Assembly (NCBI RefSeq): GCF_005049045.1
Contig: NZ_SUPK01000003.1
Coordinates: 62,001-126,000, forward strand
Length of the DNA stretch: 64,000 nucleotides
Direction of reading: 5' to 3'
Source of the DNA: Cohnella pontilimi
GTDB lineage: Bacteria > Bacillota > Bacilli > Paenibacillales > Paenibacillaceae
Below are positions 23,169 through 32,674 of the stretch, piece after piece (the first letter of the stretch is position 1; each line of letters opens with the position of its first letter). The notes under the pieces are model-generated. The model saw nothing but the letters and a program-made list of their open reading frames with translations. It was not told the origin of the DNA and did no database searches. The translations under genes were made by a program, and so were the position numbers.

Positions 23169-24644
23169 CTATTTCGTTTTTAGCTTCAACGAAGTGGTAT
23201 ACACATTTTTGCTGGCTTCTTCAATATAGAACAACTTACCGTTCTCGACTGCTGCGCTGCTCACGACATCGGAGGTTTTGAAAATGGCCTCGCCGTTCAG
23301 ATCATAAACGATCAACGTGTAAGGAGTATTAGCTTCTTTAACGAAAATGCACAAGGCATAACCATTATCTTCAGTCAACGACGCAAGTTTGGAGCCGGGA
23401 TTTAAGCGTTCCTCAGGTCCGCCTTCTATAGGCAATCGGTAGAGATCACCGTCATTGTTTAAATACACCGTTTTGCCGACAATCGCAAAATTTGTTGCTT
23501 TGAGGTCGCTCACCCGTGTAGTCTCGTTGGTTTCCAGATTGACTTTGTAGAGCCGGCTGAAGTCAGTGTCCTTCGCCGTATTGAAGGCAATCACATAAAG
23601 GTCGTGATTGATCAAATGTAGATTACCACTGCCGCCTCCACCAGCGGTTCCATTCGGATGCACTTCCCAAACCCAGCCATACAGATAGGCAGGATCGCCT
23701 GCCGGGGTTGGATTCTGGTTTCCAATTTGAACACTCAAATTATTCGGATATGGCGGAACTCCAAGGTTCACTTTTATCTTCGTGTCTCCAAACGTTCGGA
23801 ACTCCATGTACCCGGACTCCACTTCTTCAAATTTCCCCCTACTGTTCAGCCTCCAATATTCATCGTGTCCCATGACGGCTCCACCTTGATGGTAGAACAA
23901 CCATAGATCTCCGTCTTCCACACATAATTCGCCATGAACGCGGGTTTTGCCGTCACCTTCACTCCAAAACGGCAGTTGATAAATCACCTCGGATTTACCG
24001 GTCTTCCCGATTGGAGTCTTCAAAACCTTACCATCCGCCCCCAATGTATATTTGTTCCCTTTATAGACGATCGCACCGTCTGCCGTCCTTCCAGGTAATG
24101 CAGTTGCTTTTGTGACTTGCGGATTGGTGGATACAATGGATAAACCAGACTTGGAGTCGAACTTATAAGTCCATCCGAGTTCTTTTACGGCGTAGTTCCA
24201 TGTAAGCGGGAAATACGTAACATTTCGGAAAGATAGTAATGGAAATTGCCCTTGATCGGTGTGAGGAATAACTCTTCCGTTCAACTTAAAATCAGTTGTG
24301 CGGAGGGTTCCGGTTTGCGTCTTCTTGTTTTTGGCGGAGCCCCGAAAATCCCGATAAGCGGCGGTTACGCCGGTTTTCTTGATTTCCAGCCCTTTCGTAG
24401 GGTCCCAAGTCGCCTCAACCCCAAGAAACCGGGTGTCATAATATGTAGCCGGAAAATAGGTCATGTCGTTATAAACGATGAGCGGATACTGCCGATAGGC
24501 GTTCTCGATTTTTATCCCGTTCAAGTAGATATTGAAGCTCGGCAAAGTCACCTTCACCTCGCTGGGTGATGCAAAAATCGTTTGCGGAATGATCAAGGCA
24601 ACCAGCATCAATGTCGATAGAAGAGCTGCAGCCTTCTTTTTCAT
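23169..24644 (-). CDS. Secreted stalk-domain protein (copper amine oxidase N-terminal-like) with propeller-type C-terminus
   Basis: 491 residues from the ATG at 24644, with GGAGGG nine bases upstream. It begins with a classic signal peptide (M-K-K-K-A-A-A-L-L-S-T-L ... F-A-S). Two stalk-type repeats follow: F-N-I-Y-L-N-G-I-K-I-E-N ... Y-P-L-I-V-Y-N-D-M-T-Y-F-P near 35-70 and F-K-L-N-G-R-V-I ... L-L-S-F-R-N-V-T-Y-F-P-L near 120-150. The remaining 300 residues have regularly spaced strand pairs (L-Y-K-V-N-L-E-T-N-E-T-T, D-L-Y-R-L-P-I-E-G-G) like a DUF5050-type beta-propeller. It is probably a cell-surface sensor or binding protein; such proteins are abundant in Paenibacillaceae. Confidence 0.8.
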   Translation of the reverse strand: MKKKAAALLSTLMLVALIIPQTIFASPSEVKVTLPSFNIYLNGIKIENAYRQYPLIVYNDMTYFPATYYDTRFLGVEATWDPTKGLEIKKTGVTAAYRDFRGSAKNKKTQTGTLRTTDFKLNGRVIPHTDQGQFPLLSFRNVTYFPLTWNYAVKELGWTYKFDSKSGLSIVSTNPQVTKATALPGRTADGAIVYKGNKYTLGADGKVLKTPIGKTGKSEVIYQLPFWSEGDGKTRVHGELCVEDGDLWLFYHQGGAVMGHDEYWRLNSRGKFEEVESGYMEFRTFGDTKIKVNLGVPPYPNNLSVQIGNQNPTPAGDPAYLYGWVWEVHPNGTAGGGGSGNLHLINHDLYVIAFNTAKDTDFSRLYKVNLETNETTRVSDLKATNFAIVGKTVYLNNDGDLYRLPIEGGPEERLNPGSKLASLTEDNGYALCIFVKEANTPYTLIVYDLNGEAIFKTSDVVSSAAVENGKLFYIEEASKNVYTTSLKLKTK

Positions 24645-24784
24645 TTGCAAATTCCCTCCTCACTTTCGGTGTTCCATACTCGCAAGCAAATTAACTAATT
24701 TTACTAATTGTAACGTCCTGCAATTAAAAAAGTTGCTCATAGGGGGTAATAAACGAACATCAAATCCTGGTTAGATAAACAAAA

Positions 24785-24815
24785 AAGGCGACAGATCGTT
24801 GATGATCTTCGCCTT
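24785..24815 (-). terminator. Terminator after the mannose-6-P isomerase/ROK unit
   Basis: AAGGCGACAGATC (24785-24797) pairs with GATCTTCGCCTT (24804-24815) with one bulge. On the minus strand the stem is followed by TTTTTTG, so it serves the leftward ROK transcript. Confidence 0.7.
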
Positions 24816-24885
24816 GAATTCTGCAATTATATTGCCGTCCGTCTCTGCACGTCGAAGGATAAGTTGCTGCCACATTTCGGCATTT

Positions 24886-24987
24886 TCAGTCCTTCACTCC
24901 TGTTGCCTCGATGCCGTTTTCATTAGGTACCACGGGGAAGACAACTATTAAAACGGTGGGAAGCAGGCTCACCGGCATGAGAGCAAA
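24886..24987 (-). pseudogene. Possible C-terminal remnant of a sugar ABC transporter permease
   Basis: In the frame closing at 24886 the last 33 residues read like the tail of a MalG-type CUT1 permease: L-L-P-T-V-L-I-V-V-F-P ... N-G-I-E-A-T-G-V-K-D, compared with the usual L-P-x-x-I-x-F-x-x-x-Q-x-x-F-x-x-G-x-x-x-G-x-V-K-G. It overlaps the end of the ROK gene by about 19 bp. No other permease sequence is attached. This is a motif-level resemblance only. Confidence 0.35.
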
Positions 24988-25898
24988 TGAGACAACCCTA
25001 ACAAAACGGATGTTTCCGGATCCGCCGCCACGACGAACCGGGGGATTCCCCAAGGGGTCCAAGCCGAGGCAAGAATGCGTTTCGTCACCTGTGGGAGAAT
25101 ATGGTCCGCGGACTTCATAAGCCCTCCGCTTAATATGACCGTCTCCGGATCGTAGGCGTGGATCAGGTTCACAATGCCCGCACTCCAATGCTCGATAAGG
25201 CTCTCCACGAGACGGACCGCCCAGTCTTCTAACCGTTGAGCCGCCTGGATCACGTCCTCGTAGCCCAACGAATCCTCCGCAAGCACGCTGTCCGCAAACC
25301 CCGGATAGCGGCCCGCCCGCGCCCGCAAGGCCCAATGGCTGGCTTGTGCTTCGAGACATCCCGTATTGCCGCAGGTACAGGCTTCCCCATGAATGTCAGT
25401 AGTGAGATGTCCGCCCAGAATCCCGGCCTGGTAATGGCGGCCTCGGACGACCTTACCCTCCATCATGGCTGCCGTGCCGATCCCCGTCCCGAAAATAACC
25501 ATGATCGCGTCCCTGCAACCGCGAGCCGCACCGTGCACCACTTCGCCGATCAAAGCCGCTCGGGCATCGTTTTCCATAATGAAAGGCAGGCCGAACACCT
25601 TTTCTACCCACCCGCCGAAATCGAAACCGACCGCGTCTTTGTATTTTTCGGGAATGGAGAGCAACTGCCGCCGGTCCGCATCCACGATGCCCGGGAGGGC
25701 CAAGCCGACCCCCCGGCAATTCTCGAGCGTGGCTCCCGTTTCTTCAAACAACGTTTTCACGGCCTGCTCCACGGCAGGTAAACGCGGGGACAACCCCTGT
25801 TCTGAATAGGCCGGGATGGCGGTTTTGGCCGCGAGTTTTCCTTCTTCGATCAATCCGATTTTGATGTTGGTTCCGCCGAAATCAATCGTAATATGCAT
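24969..25898 (-). CDS. ROK family sugar kinase (zinc-motif type)
   Basis: 309 residues from the ATG at 25898 (M-H-I-T-I-D-F-G-G-T-N-I-K), preceded by GAGGAA; a longer frame adds ten residues. D-F-G-G-T-N near the start is the phosphate-binding loop, E-N-D-A-R-A-A-L and G-T-G-I-G-T-A are the usual inner motifs, and C-T-C-G-N-T-G-C-L-E is the ROK zinc site. It therefore looks like an active sugar kinase of the glucokinase/fructokinase/mannokinase group. It lies 14 bp after mannose-6-phosphate isomerase, so mannose or fructose is the likely substrate. Confidence 0.85.
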   Translation of the reverse strand: MHITIDFGGTNIKIGLIEEGKLAAKTAIPAYSEQGLSPRLPAVEQAVKTLFEETGATLENCRGVGLALPGIVDADRRQLLSIPEKYKDAVGFDFGGWVEKVFGLPFIMENDARAALIGEVVHGAARGCRDAIMVIFGTGIGTAAMMEGKVVRGRHYQAGILGGHLTTDIHGEACTCGNTGCLEAQASHWALRARAGRYPGFADSVLAEDSLGYEDVIQAAQRLEDWAVRLVESLIEHWSAGIVNLIHAYDPETVILSGGLMKSADHILPQVTKRILASAWTPWGIPRFVVAADPETSVLLGLSHLLSCR

Positions 25899-25912
25899 GG
25901 GAGGTTCCTCGC

Positions 25913-27664
25913 TTACCGGTTCGTACACGTTCTGACGTAGGCTTTAATCGTACCAAGCCGCGTTCCTTGGCTTCGGGAAGTCGGTGCGATCGTGTAGGGT
26001 CCTACGCTTGCCGGAACGATGAACGTTTCAGCATACCGGATGATGAATGGAGCGAACTCTCCGGACGGGCTTTCCACTACCGCTTCTTCCCCTTCGACCA
26101 GGTTCAGCATATGGAAGACGCCGTTCGTATTGTGCGGCACCTTAGCCGTGAACCAGTGCCGCCGAGTCTCGATGAATTCAAGCTCATGCATTCCCGTTCT
26201 CTCTTCGACCCAACCATCACCTTCTGCCACTCGTTCCGTCCGGTCGACCAAGTTCCGCTCCACCCATCCGGTCGTACGATCCCATTGGATGTTGCGTTTG
26301 CCGTGCTCGATATGCACCGGGCGCGGCTTGCCATCGAGTCCGAGCCTATCCCAATCCCACAACTTAAACGTGAAAATATACGGAGTCGCGCTAATCTCCA
26401 GCACCATCGCGTCCGTTCCAGAGCAATGGACCGTTCCGGCGGGAATCAGAAAATGGTCGTGCTTGCGCGCCGGGAACGTATTGGTGTATTTGTCCGCGGG
26501 AAACGAGACTTCTCCCTGCTGCGCCTGTTCGAGGTCCGCCATCATGCTTCCCGGATCTATGCCTTCCTTCAGTCCGAGGTATACAACCGCGCCTTCTTTG
26601 GCATCTAGGATGTAATAGCTCTCGTCCTGCGTGTAGCTCATTCCGAATTGCTCCCGGATGTAATCGGTCAGCGGGTGAACCTGCAAGCTTAGGTTCTGGC
26701 CGCCGATCGTGTCCAGGAAATCGAACCGGATCGGGAATTCCGCCCCGAACCGGGCATATACCTGTTCGCCCAACAGCGCCTTCGGCTCGAAAAAAACCAC
26801 GTTGATGGAAGGCAGCTCGACCCGGATGTCCCCGTATTGGAAATACAGGCTGTTCTCTTCAGGCACGCCGTCGAACCCCCAGGCGTACGGGTTCTCACGG
26901 GGCTCCAACCCGATTTTTTCTTCGAGCCAGTGTCCTCCCCATACGCCGGGGTCGAAATACGGCACGAGCCGAAAAGGCCGGCGCACCGTTTCCCGGAGCC
27001 CTGCGAACAGGGCCTTGCCCGTCACCATTCGGGGATCATCCTTGCGGTTCGTATCCAGGTAATAGTCCACATGGTCCAGCAAGGATCGTTTCAACCGGTC
27101 CGCCGTCCGCCATTCGACGAAAAATCCCCGTTTGTATTTCCGCAGGATATCCTCGTCCTCGTTGTTCGCCCGCCAGTTCCCGAGTTCTTTGCTGCGGTAG
27201 CGCTGCTGAATCTCCCAGCGCGCCAGATCGGCGTAGACGAGCACGTCTCCCTTCGTCAAGAGAGTCGCTCCGAAGCCGATGACCAGAATGACGCCTTCTT
27301 GCACTTCTTCGATCTGTTCTGCCAGAAACTCTAGCTTCTTGCCATCGTATAGTTCATCTACGTGAAATGGAGCCATGTATCCGAATACGCGGTCGTCCGT
27401 GAGATAACGCTCAAGCTTCGCCTGAAGCAATTCCGCACTGAGTGCCGCATCCTCTGCCCTGATCACCCTCGCGGGACGGAGCGGGCTGAACCCTGCTGCG
27501 ATCTCCTCGATGCGGACACCCGGATAACACTCGACGACAACGACCGTTCTTGTCCGGCCCGCGGCATGCTCCGCTAACCGACCGGCTATGGAGGCGTAAC
27601 CCGCCCACGCTTCGCGTTCCCAGCCGTCAATCGCTATAATCGGTTCCTTATCGTATGATGACAT
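25913..27664 (-). CDS. Class I mannose-6-phosphate isomerase with N-terminal extension domain
   Basis: 583 residues, far longer than the 315-residue minimal enzyme. Residues 1-200 form a separate domain with a kinase-like look (T-V-V-V-V-E-C-Y-P-G ... V-I-L-V-I-G-F-G-A-T-L-L), a layout known in long Firmicute homologues. Residues 215-583 are the cupin isomerase: W-G-G-H-W-L-E-E, L-S-L-Q-V-H-P (metal Gln and His), and H-D-H-F-L-I-P-A-G-T-V-H-C-S. It interconverts mannose-6-P and fructose-6-P in the cytoplasm. AGGAGG stands eight bases before the ATG. It is first in a two-gene unit with ROK, divergent from the AraC regulator. Confidence 0.85.
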   Translation of the reverse strand: MSSYDKEPIIAIDGWEREAWAGYASIAGRLAEHAAGRTRTVVVVECYPGVRIEEIAAGFSPLRPARVIRAEDAALSAELLQAKLERYLTDDRVFGYMAPFHVDELYDGKKLEFLAEQIEEVQEGVILVIGFGATLLTKGDVLVYADLARWEIQQRYRSKELGNWRANNEDEDILRKYKRGFFVEWRTADRLKRSLLDHVDYYLDTNRKDDPRMVTGKALFAGLRETVRRPFRLVPYFDPGVWGGHWLEEKIGLEPRENPYAWGFDGVPEENSLYFQYGDIRVELPSINVVFFEPKALLGEQVYARFGAEFPIRFDFLDTIGGQNLSLQVHPLTDYIREQFGMSYTQDESYYILDAKEGAVVYLGLKEGIDPGSMMADLEQAQQGEVSFPADKYTNTFPARKHDHFLIPAGTVHCSGTDAMVLEISATPYIFTFKLWDWDRLGLDGKPRPVHIEHGKRNIQWDRTTGWVERNLVDRTERVAEGDGWVEERTGMHELEFIETRRHWFTAKVPHNTNGVFHMLNLVEGEEAVVESPSGEFAPFIIRYAETFIVPASVGPYTIAPTSRSQGTRLGTIKAYVRTCTNR

Positions 27665-27747
27665 GATTCCAACCTCCTGTTCTGTGCGTACTGTAGTTCA
27701 TATTAGGGGAACGCCTTTTGGAAGTCTTTTCAGAGAAGAGACGCCAT

Positions 27748-27765
27748 TTTATAAAAACTGGACAG
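27748..27765 (-). promoter_or_regulatory. Diverged copy of the mannoside-locus motif
   Basis: TTTATAAAAACTGGACAG matches 13 of 18 positions of TTTACAAAATCGAGACAT found upstream of other units in this locus. It lies in the divergent region between the isomerase gene and the AraC gene. Weak by itself. Confidence 0.3.
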
Positions 27766-27846
27766 AAACCGGTCATGCCTGCTTTCTTTCATTGAATTCG
27801 CACGAGTTCTCCATTAACATGGAGAGTATACGGATGGTGTTCAAAA

Positions 27847-28752
27847 GTGGAATTCACCCAGCAGGAACTCAACCAGTACAATACGATTTTGAACGACTAT
27901 GCCGCCAATTTGAGCGGTACCGATCTGTCCTTCTACGTCCACTATTGGGGCGGCGAAAGGAAGCTGTATACGAACCACGTGCACAAGCATTCCTTCTATG
28001 AAATCTGTTATGTTATCGACGGAGAGGGCTTCTACGAGGAAGGCTCGCATCGGCTGCCGATCGGCCCGGGCACACTGTTCATGTCGCGTCCCCACCTGAA
28101 GCATCAGATCGTCAGCGACGAAGGGCTGTATATTCTGTTTGTCGCCTTCGAACTGATTTCTTCGGAGTCGTCCGAGGAAGGCATACAGCGCTTTCAAAGC
28201 CTGGAGAAATCCCAGGTGTTTTTGCAGCCGAATGCGGAGAACCTTCCTCCGGTCCTGATGTGGTTCGCCTTGTTGAAGCAAGTATCGGCGCCTAGGCATT
28301 TCTTCGACGACGGCGTTCTCTCATTGGCATGCGCCTTAATCACTTCATTCGAGAACGTCTTTACCGATCGACGCACGGCGGGTAAAACTTCGACCGGAAC
28401 CGCTCAGCCTTCCTCCTCGACGCTTGTGCACCGGGCCAAATTGTATATCCGGGACAACCTATCGCAGGAATTGAAGTTGTCCCAGGTGGCCGATTACTTG
28501 CACGTATCCCCGCGCCACCTGTCGCGTCTTTTCGGCGAGGAGCTGGGGCAATCTTATTCGACCTATGTTCGCCGGGAACGGATCCGGCAAGCGGTGCTGC
28601 TGCTCACCACGACCGAATGGTCCATTAAGCGGATCGCGGAAGAAACCGGCTTCGATACCGTGCACTATTTCACCACAGTGTTCAAGGCCGAGATGGGCGA
28701 GCCGCCCGGCCAATTCCTTAAGAAGTTGAAGGAACATACTGATATGTTCTGA
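27847..28752 (+). CDS. AraC-family transcription regulator with N-terminal cupin sensor
   Basis: 301 residues. The N-terminal half is a cupin-type ligand domain (H-V-H-K-H-S-F-Y-E-I-C-Y-V-I-D-G-E-G near 45). The C-terminal 100 residues hold two helix-turn-helix units: L-S-Q-V-A-D-Y-L-H-V-S-P-R-H-L-S-R-L-F and I-K-R-I-A-E-E-T-G-F-D-T-V-H-Y-F. The GTG at 27847 is the only in-frame start and lacks a good ribosome site. It is divergent from mannose-6-phosphate isomerase and upstream of the mannosidase locus, so it probably regulates these genes in response to mannose or a mannoside. Confidence 0.85.
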   Translation: MEFTQQELNQYNTILNDYAANLSGTDLSFYVHYWGGERKLYTNHVHKHSFYEICYVIDGEGFYEEGSHRLPIGPGTLFMSRPHLKHQIVSDEGLYILFVAFELISSESSEEGIQRFQSLEKSQVFLQPNAENLPPVLMWFALLKQVSAPRHFFDDGVLSLACALITSFENVFTDRRTAGKTSTGTAQPSSSTLVHRAKLYIRDNLSQELKLSQVADYLHVSPRHLSRLFGEELGQSYSTYVRRERIRQAVLLLTTTEWSIKRIAEETGFDTVHYFTTVFKAEMGEPPGQFLKKLKEHTDMF

Positions 28753-28765
28753 GCAATACTATGCA

Positions 28766-28795
28766 AAAACGCCCATGCCGAAGCATGGGCGTTTT
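28766..28795. terminator. Bidirectional terminator between AraC gene and alpha-mannosidase
   Basis: AAAACGCCCATGC (28766-28778) and its perfect complement (28783-28795) with a CGAA loop lie between two convergent genes, with A/T tracts on both sides. Confidence 0.9.
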
Positions 28796-28808
28796 CTGTT
28801 GCATTCGG

Positions 28809-31427
28809 TTATCGCTGCAAGACCATTCGTACGGTAATCAAGCCTCCCGAAGGCAGAACCCCATGTACTGCACCTTCGGAAACCTTCAGCTCTTCGGCGT
28901 TTTCCTCCAGGATATTGGCACGGTAAGCCCGCATCACCCTGGCTCCCGGCACGCGGATCGTATAGGGAACGGCTTGCCTTCCCAGCCATCCCCGGCTGTC
29001 CTGCAGCCGCACGATGATGCCGTCTCCGTCTTCGGCCGGTTTGACATATGTGGTCGAGACTCCCTCGCCCGACACCTCCAGCAGCGTGCCTTCGGCCTCT
29101 TCCGCGCAGAGATAGGCTGGGAAGAGCTGCACCGGATGCGAGGCTTCGATGCCTAGCCGGCTCATCTCCTCCGGCTGGAAAGCTCCGGCGAACGGAGTGA
29201 TCACATACTTCAGCGTAATCGGACCGGGCTGGCTAGCCCGGAAATTCGTATCCCAGTAGTTGTTGAGCGGCCAAGCCAGCAATAGCGGATTCGCTTCGCG
29301 AACGATCTTCTCGCTCTCGCGGCCGAAATTGAAATCACCAATCTGTACAAGCGGCGCGTCCGGGCAGGCGAGCGTGACGCCGCGTTTTCCGTCGTGCACC
29401 GAGACTGCCTGGTCAACGGTCACCCAGTCCCGGCATACGCCGGGCAGCTGGTCGTCATCCAAGCGGACGAGCGTGCCCGCTGTGTCAAACACCGCTTCCC
29501 AACCGGCGTCCAAACGCAGCGGGAACGCGAAGAACAGCGACTCTGGCAGCCGGTCGTCCGTCTTGTCCAATTCTGCCAACATCTCGATGCAGGGACGATC
29601 GCGGAACAGGGTAATGCGCTGTTCGAGCTTACGGACGCCCGGCGCTTCCCATGCCAGCGTGAGCGTCACCCCGCTGTTGTGTTCGCTTGCCGAGCAGGAC
29701 AGCAGCTTCTCCGGGCCACGCCGGTCGGCTTTCCATTCGTGTTTCCAACAACTGATGCTGTTGTTGCATTTGTCGAGTTCCCGCAGGAACAGCGTTTCCC
29801 GGTGGCGGTCGTTGCGAAGCGGATCCGGCGTTTCACGCACGTATTGGAACCAGGTCCAATCACTGTCCGGGTCGATTAAAGACCAGTCCGAAACCTTGTC
29901 GTACAGCTCCGTGATCCGGCCCGACTTCGGCTCGTATGCCATCCGGTAGTAAGGCGTCTCGATTCGCCCGTCCGCGACGGTCACCGTTTGCACCTCCGGC
30001 GCGGCGCTGCGGGTCAGCGTTGCCGTCGGCACCCGCTTCCAGCTGAAAGGCGGAAGCGTAACCCGGCCGGCGGACGGATGCATCCAGTCCGTATCTAGGT
30101 TGTTGCGGTGCACGTGAAAACGTCCGCCGGCGGTATGTCGGCCTTCGTGGAACCAATAGTCCGGCAGTCGTACATCCACCGTCTGCTCCGTCGGCGTCGG
30201 ATTTACCAGCAGCACGCCCTCCGGCTTGCTGGACTGCAGGGGGTTGTCCGCGAAGCGCTCCATCTCGCTATTCAGCAGGTAGCCGCTCAGGCTGTTCGCC
30301 AGATGGGCGAAGTGGGCTTTGTGACCCCATAATACTTTCGTAAATTGCGCATCGGGATCGGTGATCGAAATATTGGCACCCCAAGTATGCTCGTCATATA
30401 ACTGCACCTGTTCCCATGCCTCGTCATACAAGTCCTTTTCTGTTTTCTTCACGGGTACGTCGCGGAAGGCCGCGAGGAACTCTGCGCTTTTCAGCGCGAT
30501 TTTAGACCGGCGGTTCATCCGGGTCTCGTCCGCGGAGCTGGCCGCCCCGAAGTTCCAATAGTCGGTCCAATCGCCCGGATGGGCGGACACCAGATCGTCC
30601 GGCAGCGTTCTTAACCGTTCCAGCAGCATCTCCGGCGTCACCATTCGGATCTTCGGGCCGAGGCCCTGGGCGTTCCACGTGCGGAGCATGCCGAGCAGCT
30701 CCTGGTCGGGCGGCGTGTTGTCGAACATTGGAATGTTAGTCGCCGACAGGTAGATGAAGTCGTACGGATAATTCTCGCTTTCCAGCCGGGCCAAGTAACG
30801 GTCCAGGCCCGCCTTCATCTTACCCATGTCATTCTCCCACAGCTCGCCAAACTGTGTGAACAGCGAGTAATGCTCGCCATGGAAAGTGAGCAACTCCCTG
30901 TTGTCCGGCGTCACCCAGCGGAACGCTTTCGGGCGCCGGAACGGAATGCCCCCGAAATGGGTATTGATTCCCGTGGTGTACAGCTCGATACCGGCGTCCA
31001 GCAATACTTGCCCGAACGTCCAGGGCTGGCCGTTGATATCGTGGTTGATGGCCGTACGGATCGGTACCCCGAACCGTTCGCGCAGCACCCTTACCGGATA
31101 TAGTGAACGCATCATTTCTTCGGCGGTGCAAAGCGGCGTGCTGTGCATGTTAACCGCCGTCAGGCAAATCTGCCCACTCTTGACGAAAGCCGCAAAACGC
31201 TCAATCTGCCGGCTGCTCGCCGTCTGCAGCCACCGGATGACAGGCGCAGTCGCTTCGCATGTCCAATAGAAACGGGCGTCCTCTTGAAGGCTCGCCGTCT
31301 GTTCGCACAAGTCGACGGCCTGATCGATATAGGATTTCTGCAACTCCCACAGCACCGGCTGAGGATGGGTATATCCGACATCCAAATGACTATGGTGATA
31401 GACGAGGATTTCACGGATCTTGGACAA
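28809..31427 (-). CDS. Glycoside hydrolase family 38 alpha-mannosidase
   Basis: 872 residues without signal peptide, so cytoplasmic. The N-terminal GH38 catalytic domain shows [10 protein letters not shown] at 11-20 (zinc ligands) and N-H-D-I-N-G-Q-P (catalytic Asp/metal region) near 147; further on H-T-W-G-A-N fits the family's second metal His. The C-terminal beta domains run from about 400 to 872. It would release mannose from imported alpha-mannosides. It follows the second ROK gene by 9 bp and ends at a shared terminator. GH38 linkage specificity cannot be read from sequence. Confidence 0.85.
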   Translation of the reverse strand: MSKIREILVYHHSHLDVGYTHPQPVLWELQKSYIDQAVDLCEQTASLQEDARFYWTCEATAPVIRWLQTASSRQIERFAAFVKSGQICLTAVNMHSTPLCTAEEMMRSLYPVRVLRERFGVPIRTAINHDINGQPWTFGQVLLDAGIELYTTGINTHFGGIPFRRPKAFRWVTPDNRELLTFHGEHYSLFTQFGELWENDMGKMKAGLDRYLARLESENYPYDFIYLSATNIPMFDNTPPDQELLGMLRTWNAQGLGPKIRMVTPEMLLERLRTLPDDLVSAHPGDWTDYWNFGAASSADETRMNRRSKIALKSAEFLAAFRDVPVKKTEKDLYDEAWEQVQLYDEHTWGANISITDPDAQFTKVLWGHKAHFAHLANSLSGYLLNSEMERFADNPLQSSKPEGVLLVNPTPTEQTVDVRLPDYWFHEGRHTAGGRFHVHRNNLDTDWMHPSAGRVTLPPFSWKRVPTATLTRSAAPEVQTVTVADGRIETPYYRMAYEPKSGRITELYDKVSDWSLIDPDSDWTWFQYVRETPDPLRNDRHRETLFLRELDKCNNSISCWKHEWKADRRGPEKLLSCSASEHNSGVTLTLAWEAPGVRKLEQRITLFRDRPCIEMLAELDKTDDRLPESLFFAFPLRLDAGWEAVFDTAGTLVRLDDDQLPGVCRDWVTVDQAVSVHDGKRGVTLACPDAPLVQIGDFNFGRESEKIVREANPLLLAWPLNNYWDTNFRASQPGPITLKYVITPFAGAFQPEEMSRLGIEASHPVQLFPAYLCAEEAEGTLLEVSGEGVSTTYVKPAEDGDGIIVRLQDSRGWLGRQAVPYTIRVPGARVMRAYRANILEENAEELKVSEGAVHGVLPSGGLITVRMVLQR

Positions 31428-31436
31428 ATGACTCCC

Positions 31437-32375
31437 TCATTTCGTCGCATTATAAGGCTGCTTCAGCAGCCTGGACACGCCGGCGAACGTGCTGATGGAC
31501 GTTTCGTCGGTCACTTCTAACTGAACAGGAAAATCGCGTAGCACCTCGCGCGTGCTGCCAATGAACAACTCCCGGCTCTTCACGATTTGACCCCCGATCA
31601 CGACCGCTTCCGGCTGAAACGACTTCAGGAACGGCAGCAGCATTTCCCCGACCATCTCGCCGAACCGGCGGAAGACGGCGATCGCCCTCTGATCCCCGGC
31701 TTTGGCCAGCTCGGCGGCATTCTTAACGTCCAGCGAATCGCTGTCCAGCCCGGATTCCCTCATAAGGCGGACGATGCCGCGCTTGGAAATGTAATCGTCC
31801 ACGACCGACTCCCGGAACGGCTGATTGTAGATCCATCCGTTGTCGGGCACGTCCTTGCGGTGCTTGACCAACTCACCGTTCTCCAGGAACGCCGAACCGG
31901 CGCCGGTGCCGATTGTGAGGCAGATCACCTTCGCGAAGCGGCCTGCCTTGCCCGTATCGTATTCCCCCAGGGCGAACAGGTTGGCATCGTTCTCGAACAC
32001 GATGCGAAAGCTCGGCGCCCGCTTCCCGGCGAACGAGCTCTCCTGGGCTAAGCGGTGAGACAGCTCTTCCCGAAGGTTCACGCCGTAAATGTCCTCGAAC
32101 TTATCCACGGCCCGAATGTAGCTGATGCCCCGCTCATAATCGAATGGACCTGGAAACGCATAACCGATGCCCTCGATCTGGAACGTCCGGGCTATAATCC
32201 GGTTGGCCTGCTGCTTGACCAAATCAACGAGATGCCCCAGCAGTTCCTCCTTCTTTTCTTTGGATCTCGAAGGATAAATCATATAAGTGCCGGGAACGAG
32301 CTGTCCGGATTCGTTCATGACCGCAGCTTTGATGAACAGCCCGCCGACATCGAAAACGATCGCATATTTTTTCAT
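31437..32375 (-). CDS. ROK family protein lacking the zinc motif
   Basis: 312 residues from the ATG at 32375 (M-K-K-Y-A-I-V-F-D-V-G-G), preceded by GGGAGAAG; the longer frame is rejected. D-V-G-G-L-F-I-K replaces the usual D-x-G-G-T-x-x-K, while E-N-D-A-N-L-F-A-L and G-T-G-A-G-S-A are normal. The C-x-C-G-x-x-G-C zinc site is missing; in its place stands W-I-Y-N-Q-P-F-R-E-S-V-V. It could be a kinase of the zinc-free ROK branch or a ligand sensor without DNA-binding domain. It is co-transcribed with GH38, so mannose is the likely ligand. Confidence 0.75.
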   Translation of the reverse strand: MKKYAIVFDVGGLFIKAAVMNESGQLVPGTYMIYPSRSKEKKEELLGHLVDLVKQQANRIIARTFQIEGIGYAFPGPFDYERGISYIRAVDKFEDIYGVNLREELSHRLAQESSFAGKRAPSFRIVFENDANLFALGEYDTGKAGRFAKVICLTIGTGAGSAFLENGELVKHRKDVPDNGWIYNQPFRESVVDDYISKRGIVRLMRESGLDSDSLDVKNAAELAKAGDQRAIAVFRRFGEMVGEMLLPFLKSFQPEAVVIGGQIVKSRELFIGSTREVLRDFPVQLEVTDETSISTFAGVSRLLKQPYNATK

Positions 32376-32581
32376 TTGCCGCTTCTCCCATCCACTAGAC
32401 AATCTGCCGAATCCGGATGAACCTTGGACGGTAGATGCTACCGTGCGCCTCGTGTGCATCCCAGCTTGTCGTATTTACGTTGTAGCTTGCCAGCAGCTCG
32501 TCCGGAGCCAAATCCGTCTACAGCGGCATCTTCATTTTACGCCGGGCGTGAACTAGCGTCTTTTTGTTTAGGCGTCGCGTT

Positions 32582-32599
32582 TTTACAATATCGGGACAT
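32582..32599 (-). promoter_or_regulatory. Mannoside-locus motif upstream of the ROK/GH38 unit
   Basis: TTTACAATATCGGGACAT, about 207 bp before the ROK start. It matches two other copies (37277-37294 and 40641-40658) at 14 or more of 18 positions. Candidate operator for a shared regulator. Confidence 0.55.
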
Positions 32600-32624
32600 C
32601 GCCCGGCGGCAGCGGCAATAAGCA

Positions 32625-32665
32625 AAGAATCGCAAGTCCCGCGATAGCCGGAACTTGCGATTCTT
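32625..32665 (-). terminator. Terminator after the esterase gene
   Basis: AAGAATCGCAAGT (32625-32637) and its exact complement (32653-32665), 10 bp beyond the esterase stop. The T-run on the minus-strand side is short (TTCTTTGCTT). Confidence 0.7.
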
Positions 32666-32674
32666 GCGCCTGCC

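Noticed and set aside
24886-25359. 157-aa gene overlapping the ROK gene
   Set aside because: Most of it is an out-of-frame shadow of the ROK coding sequence; only its last 33 residues resemble a permease tail and are listed as a remnant.
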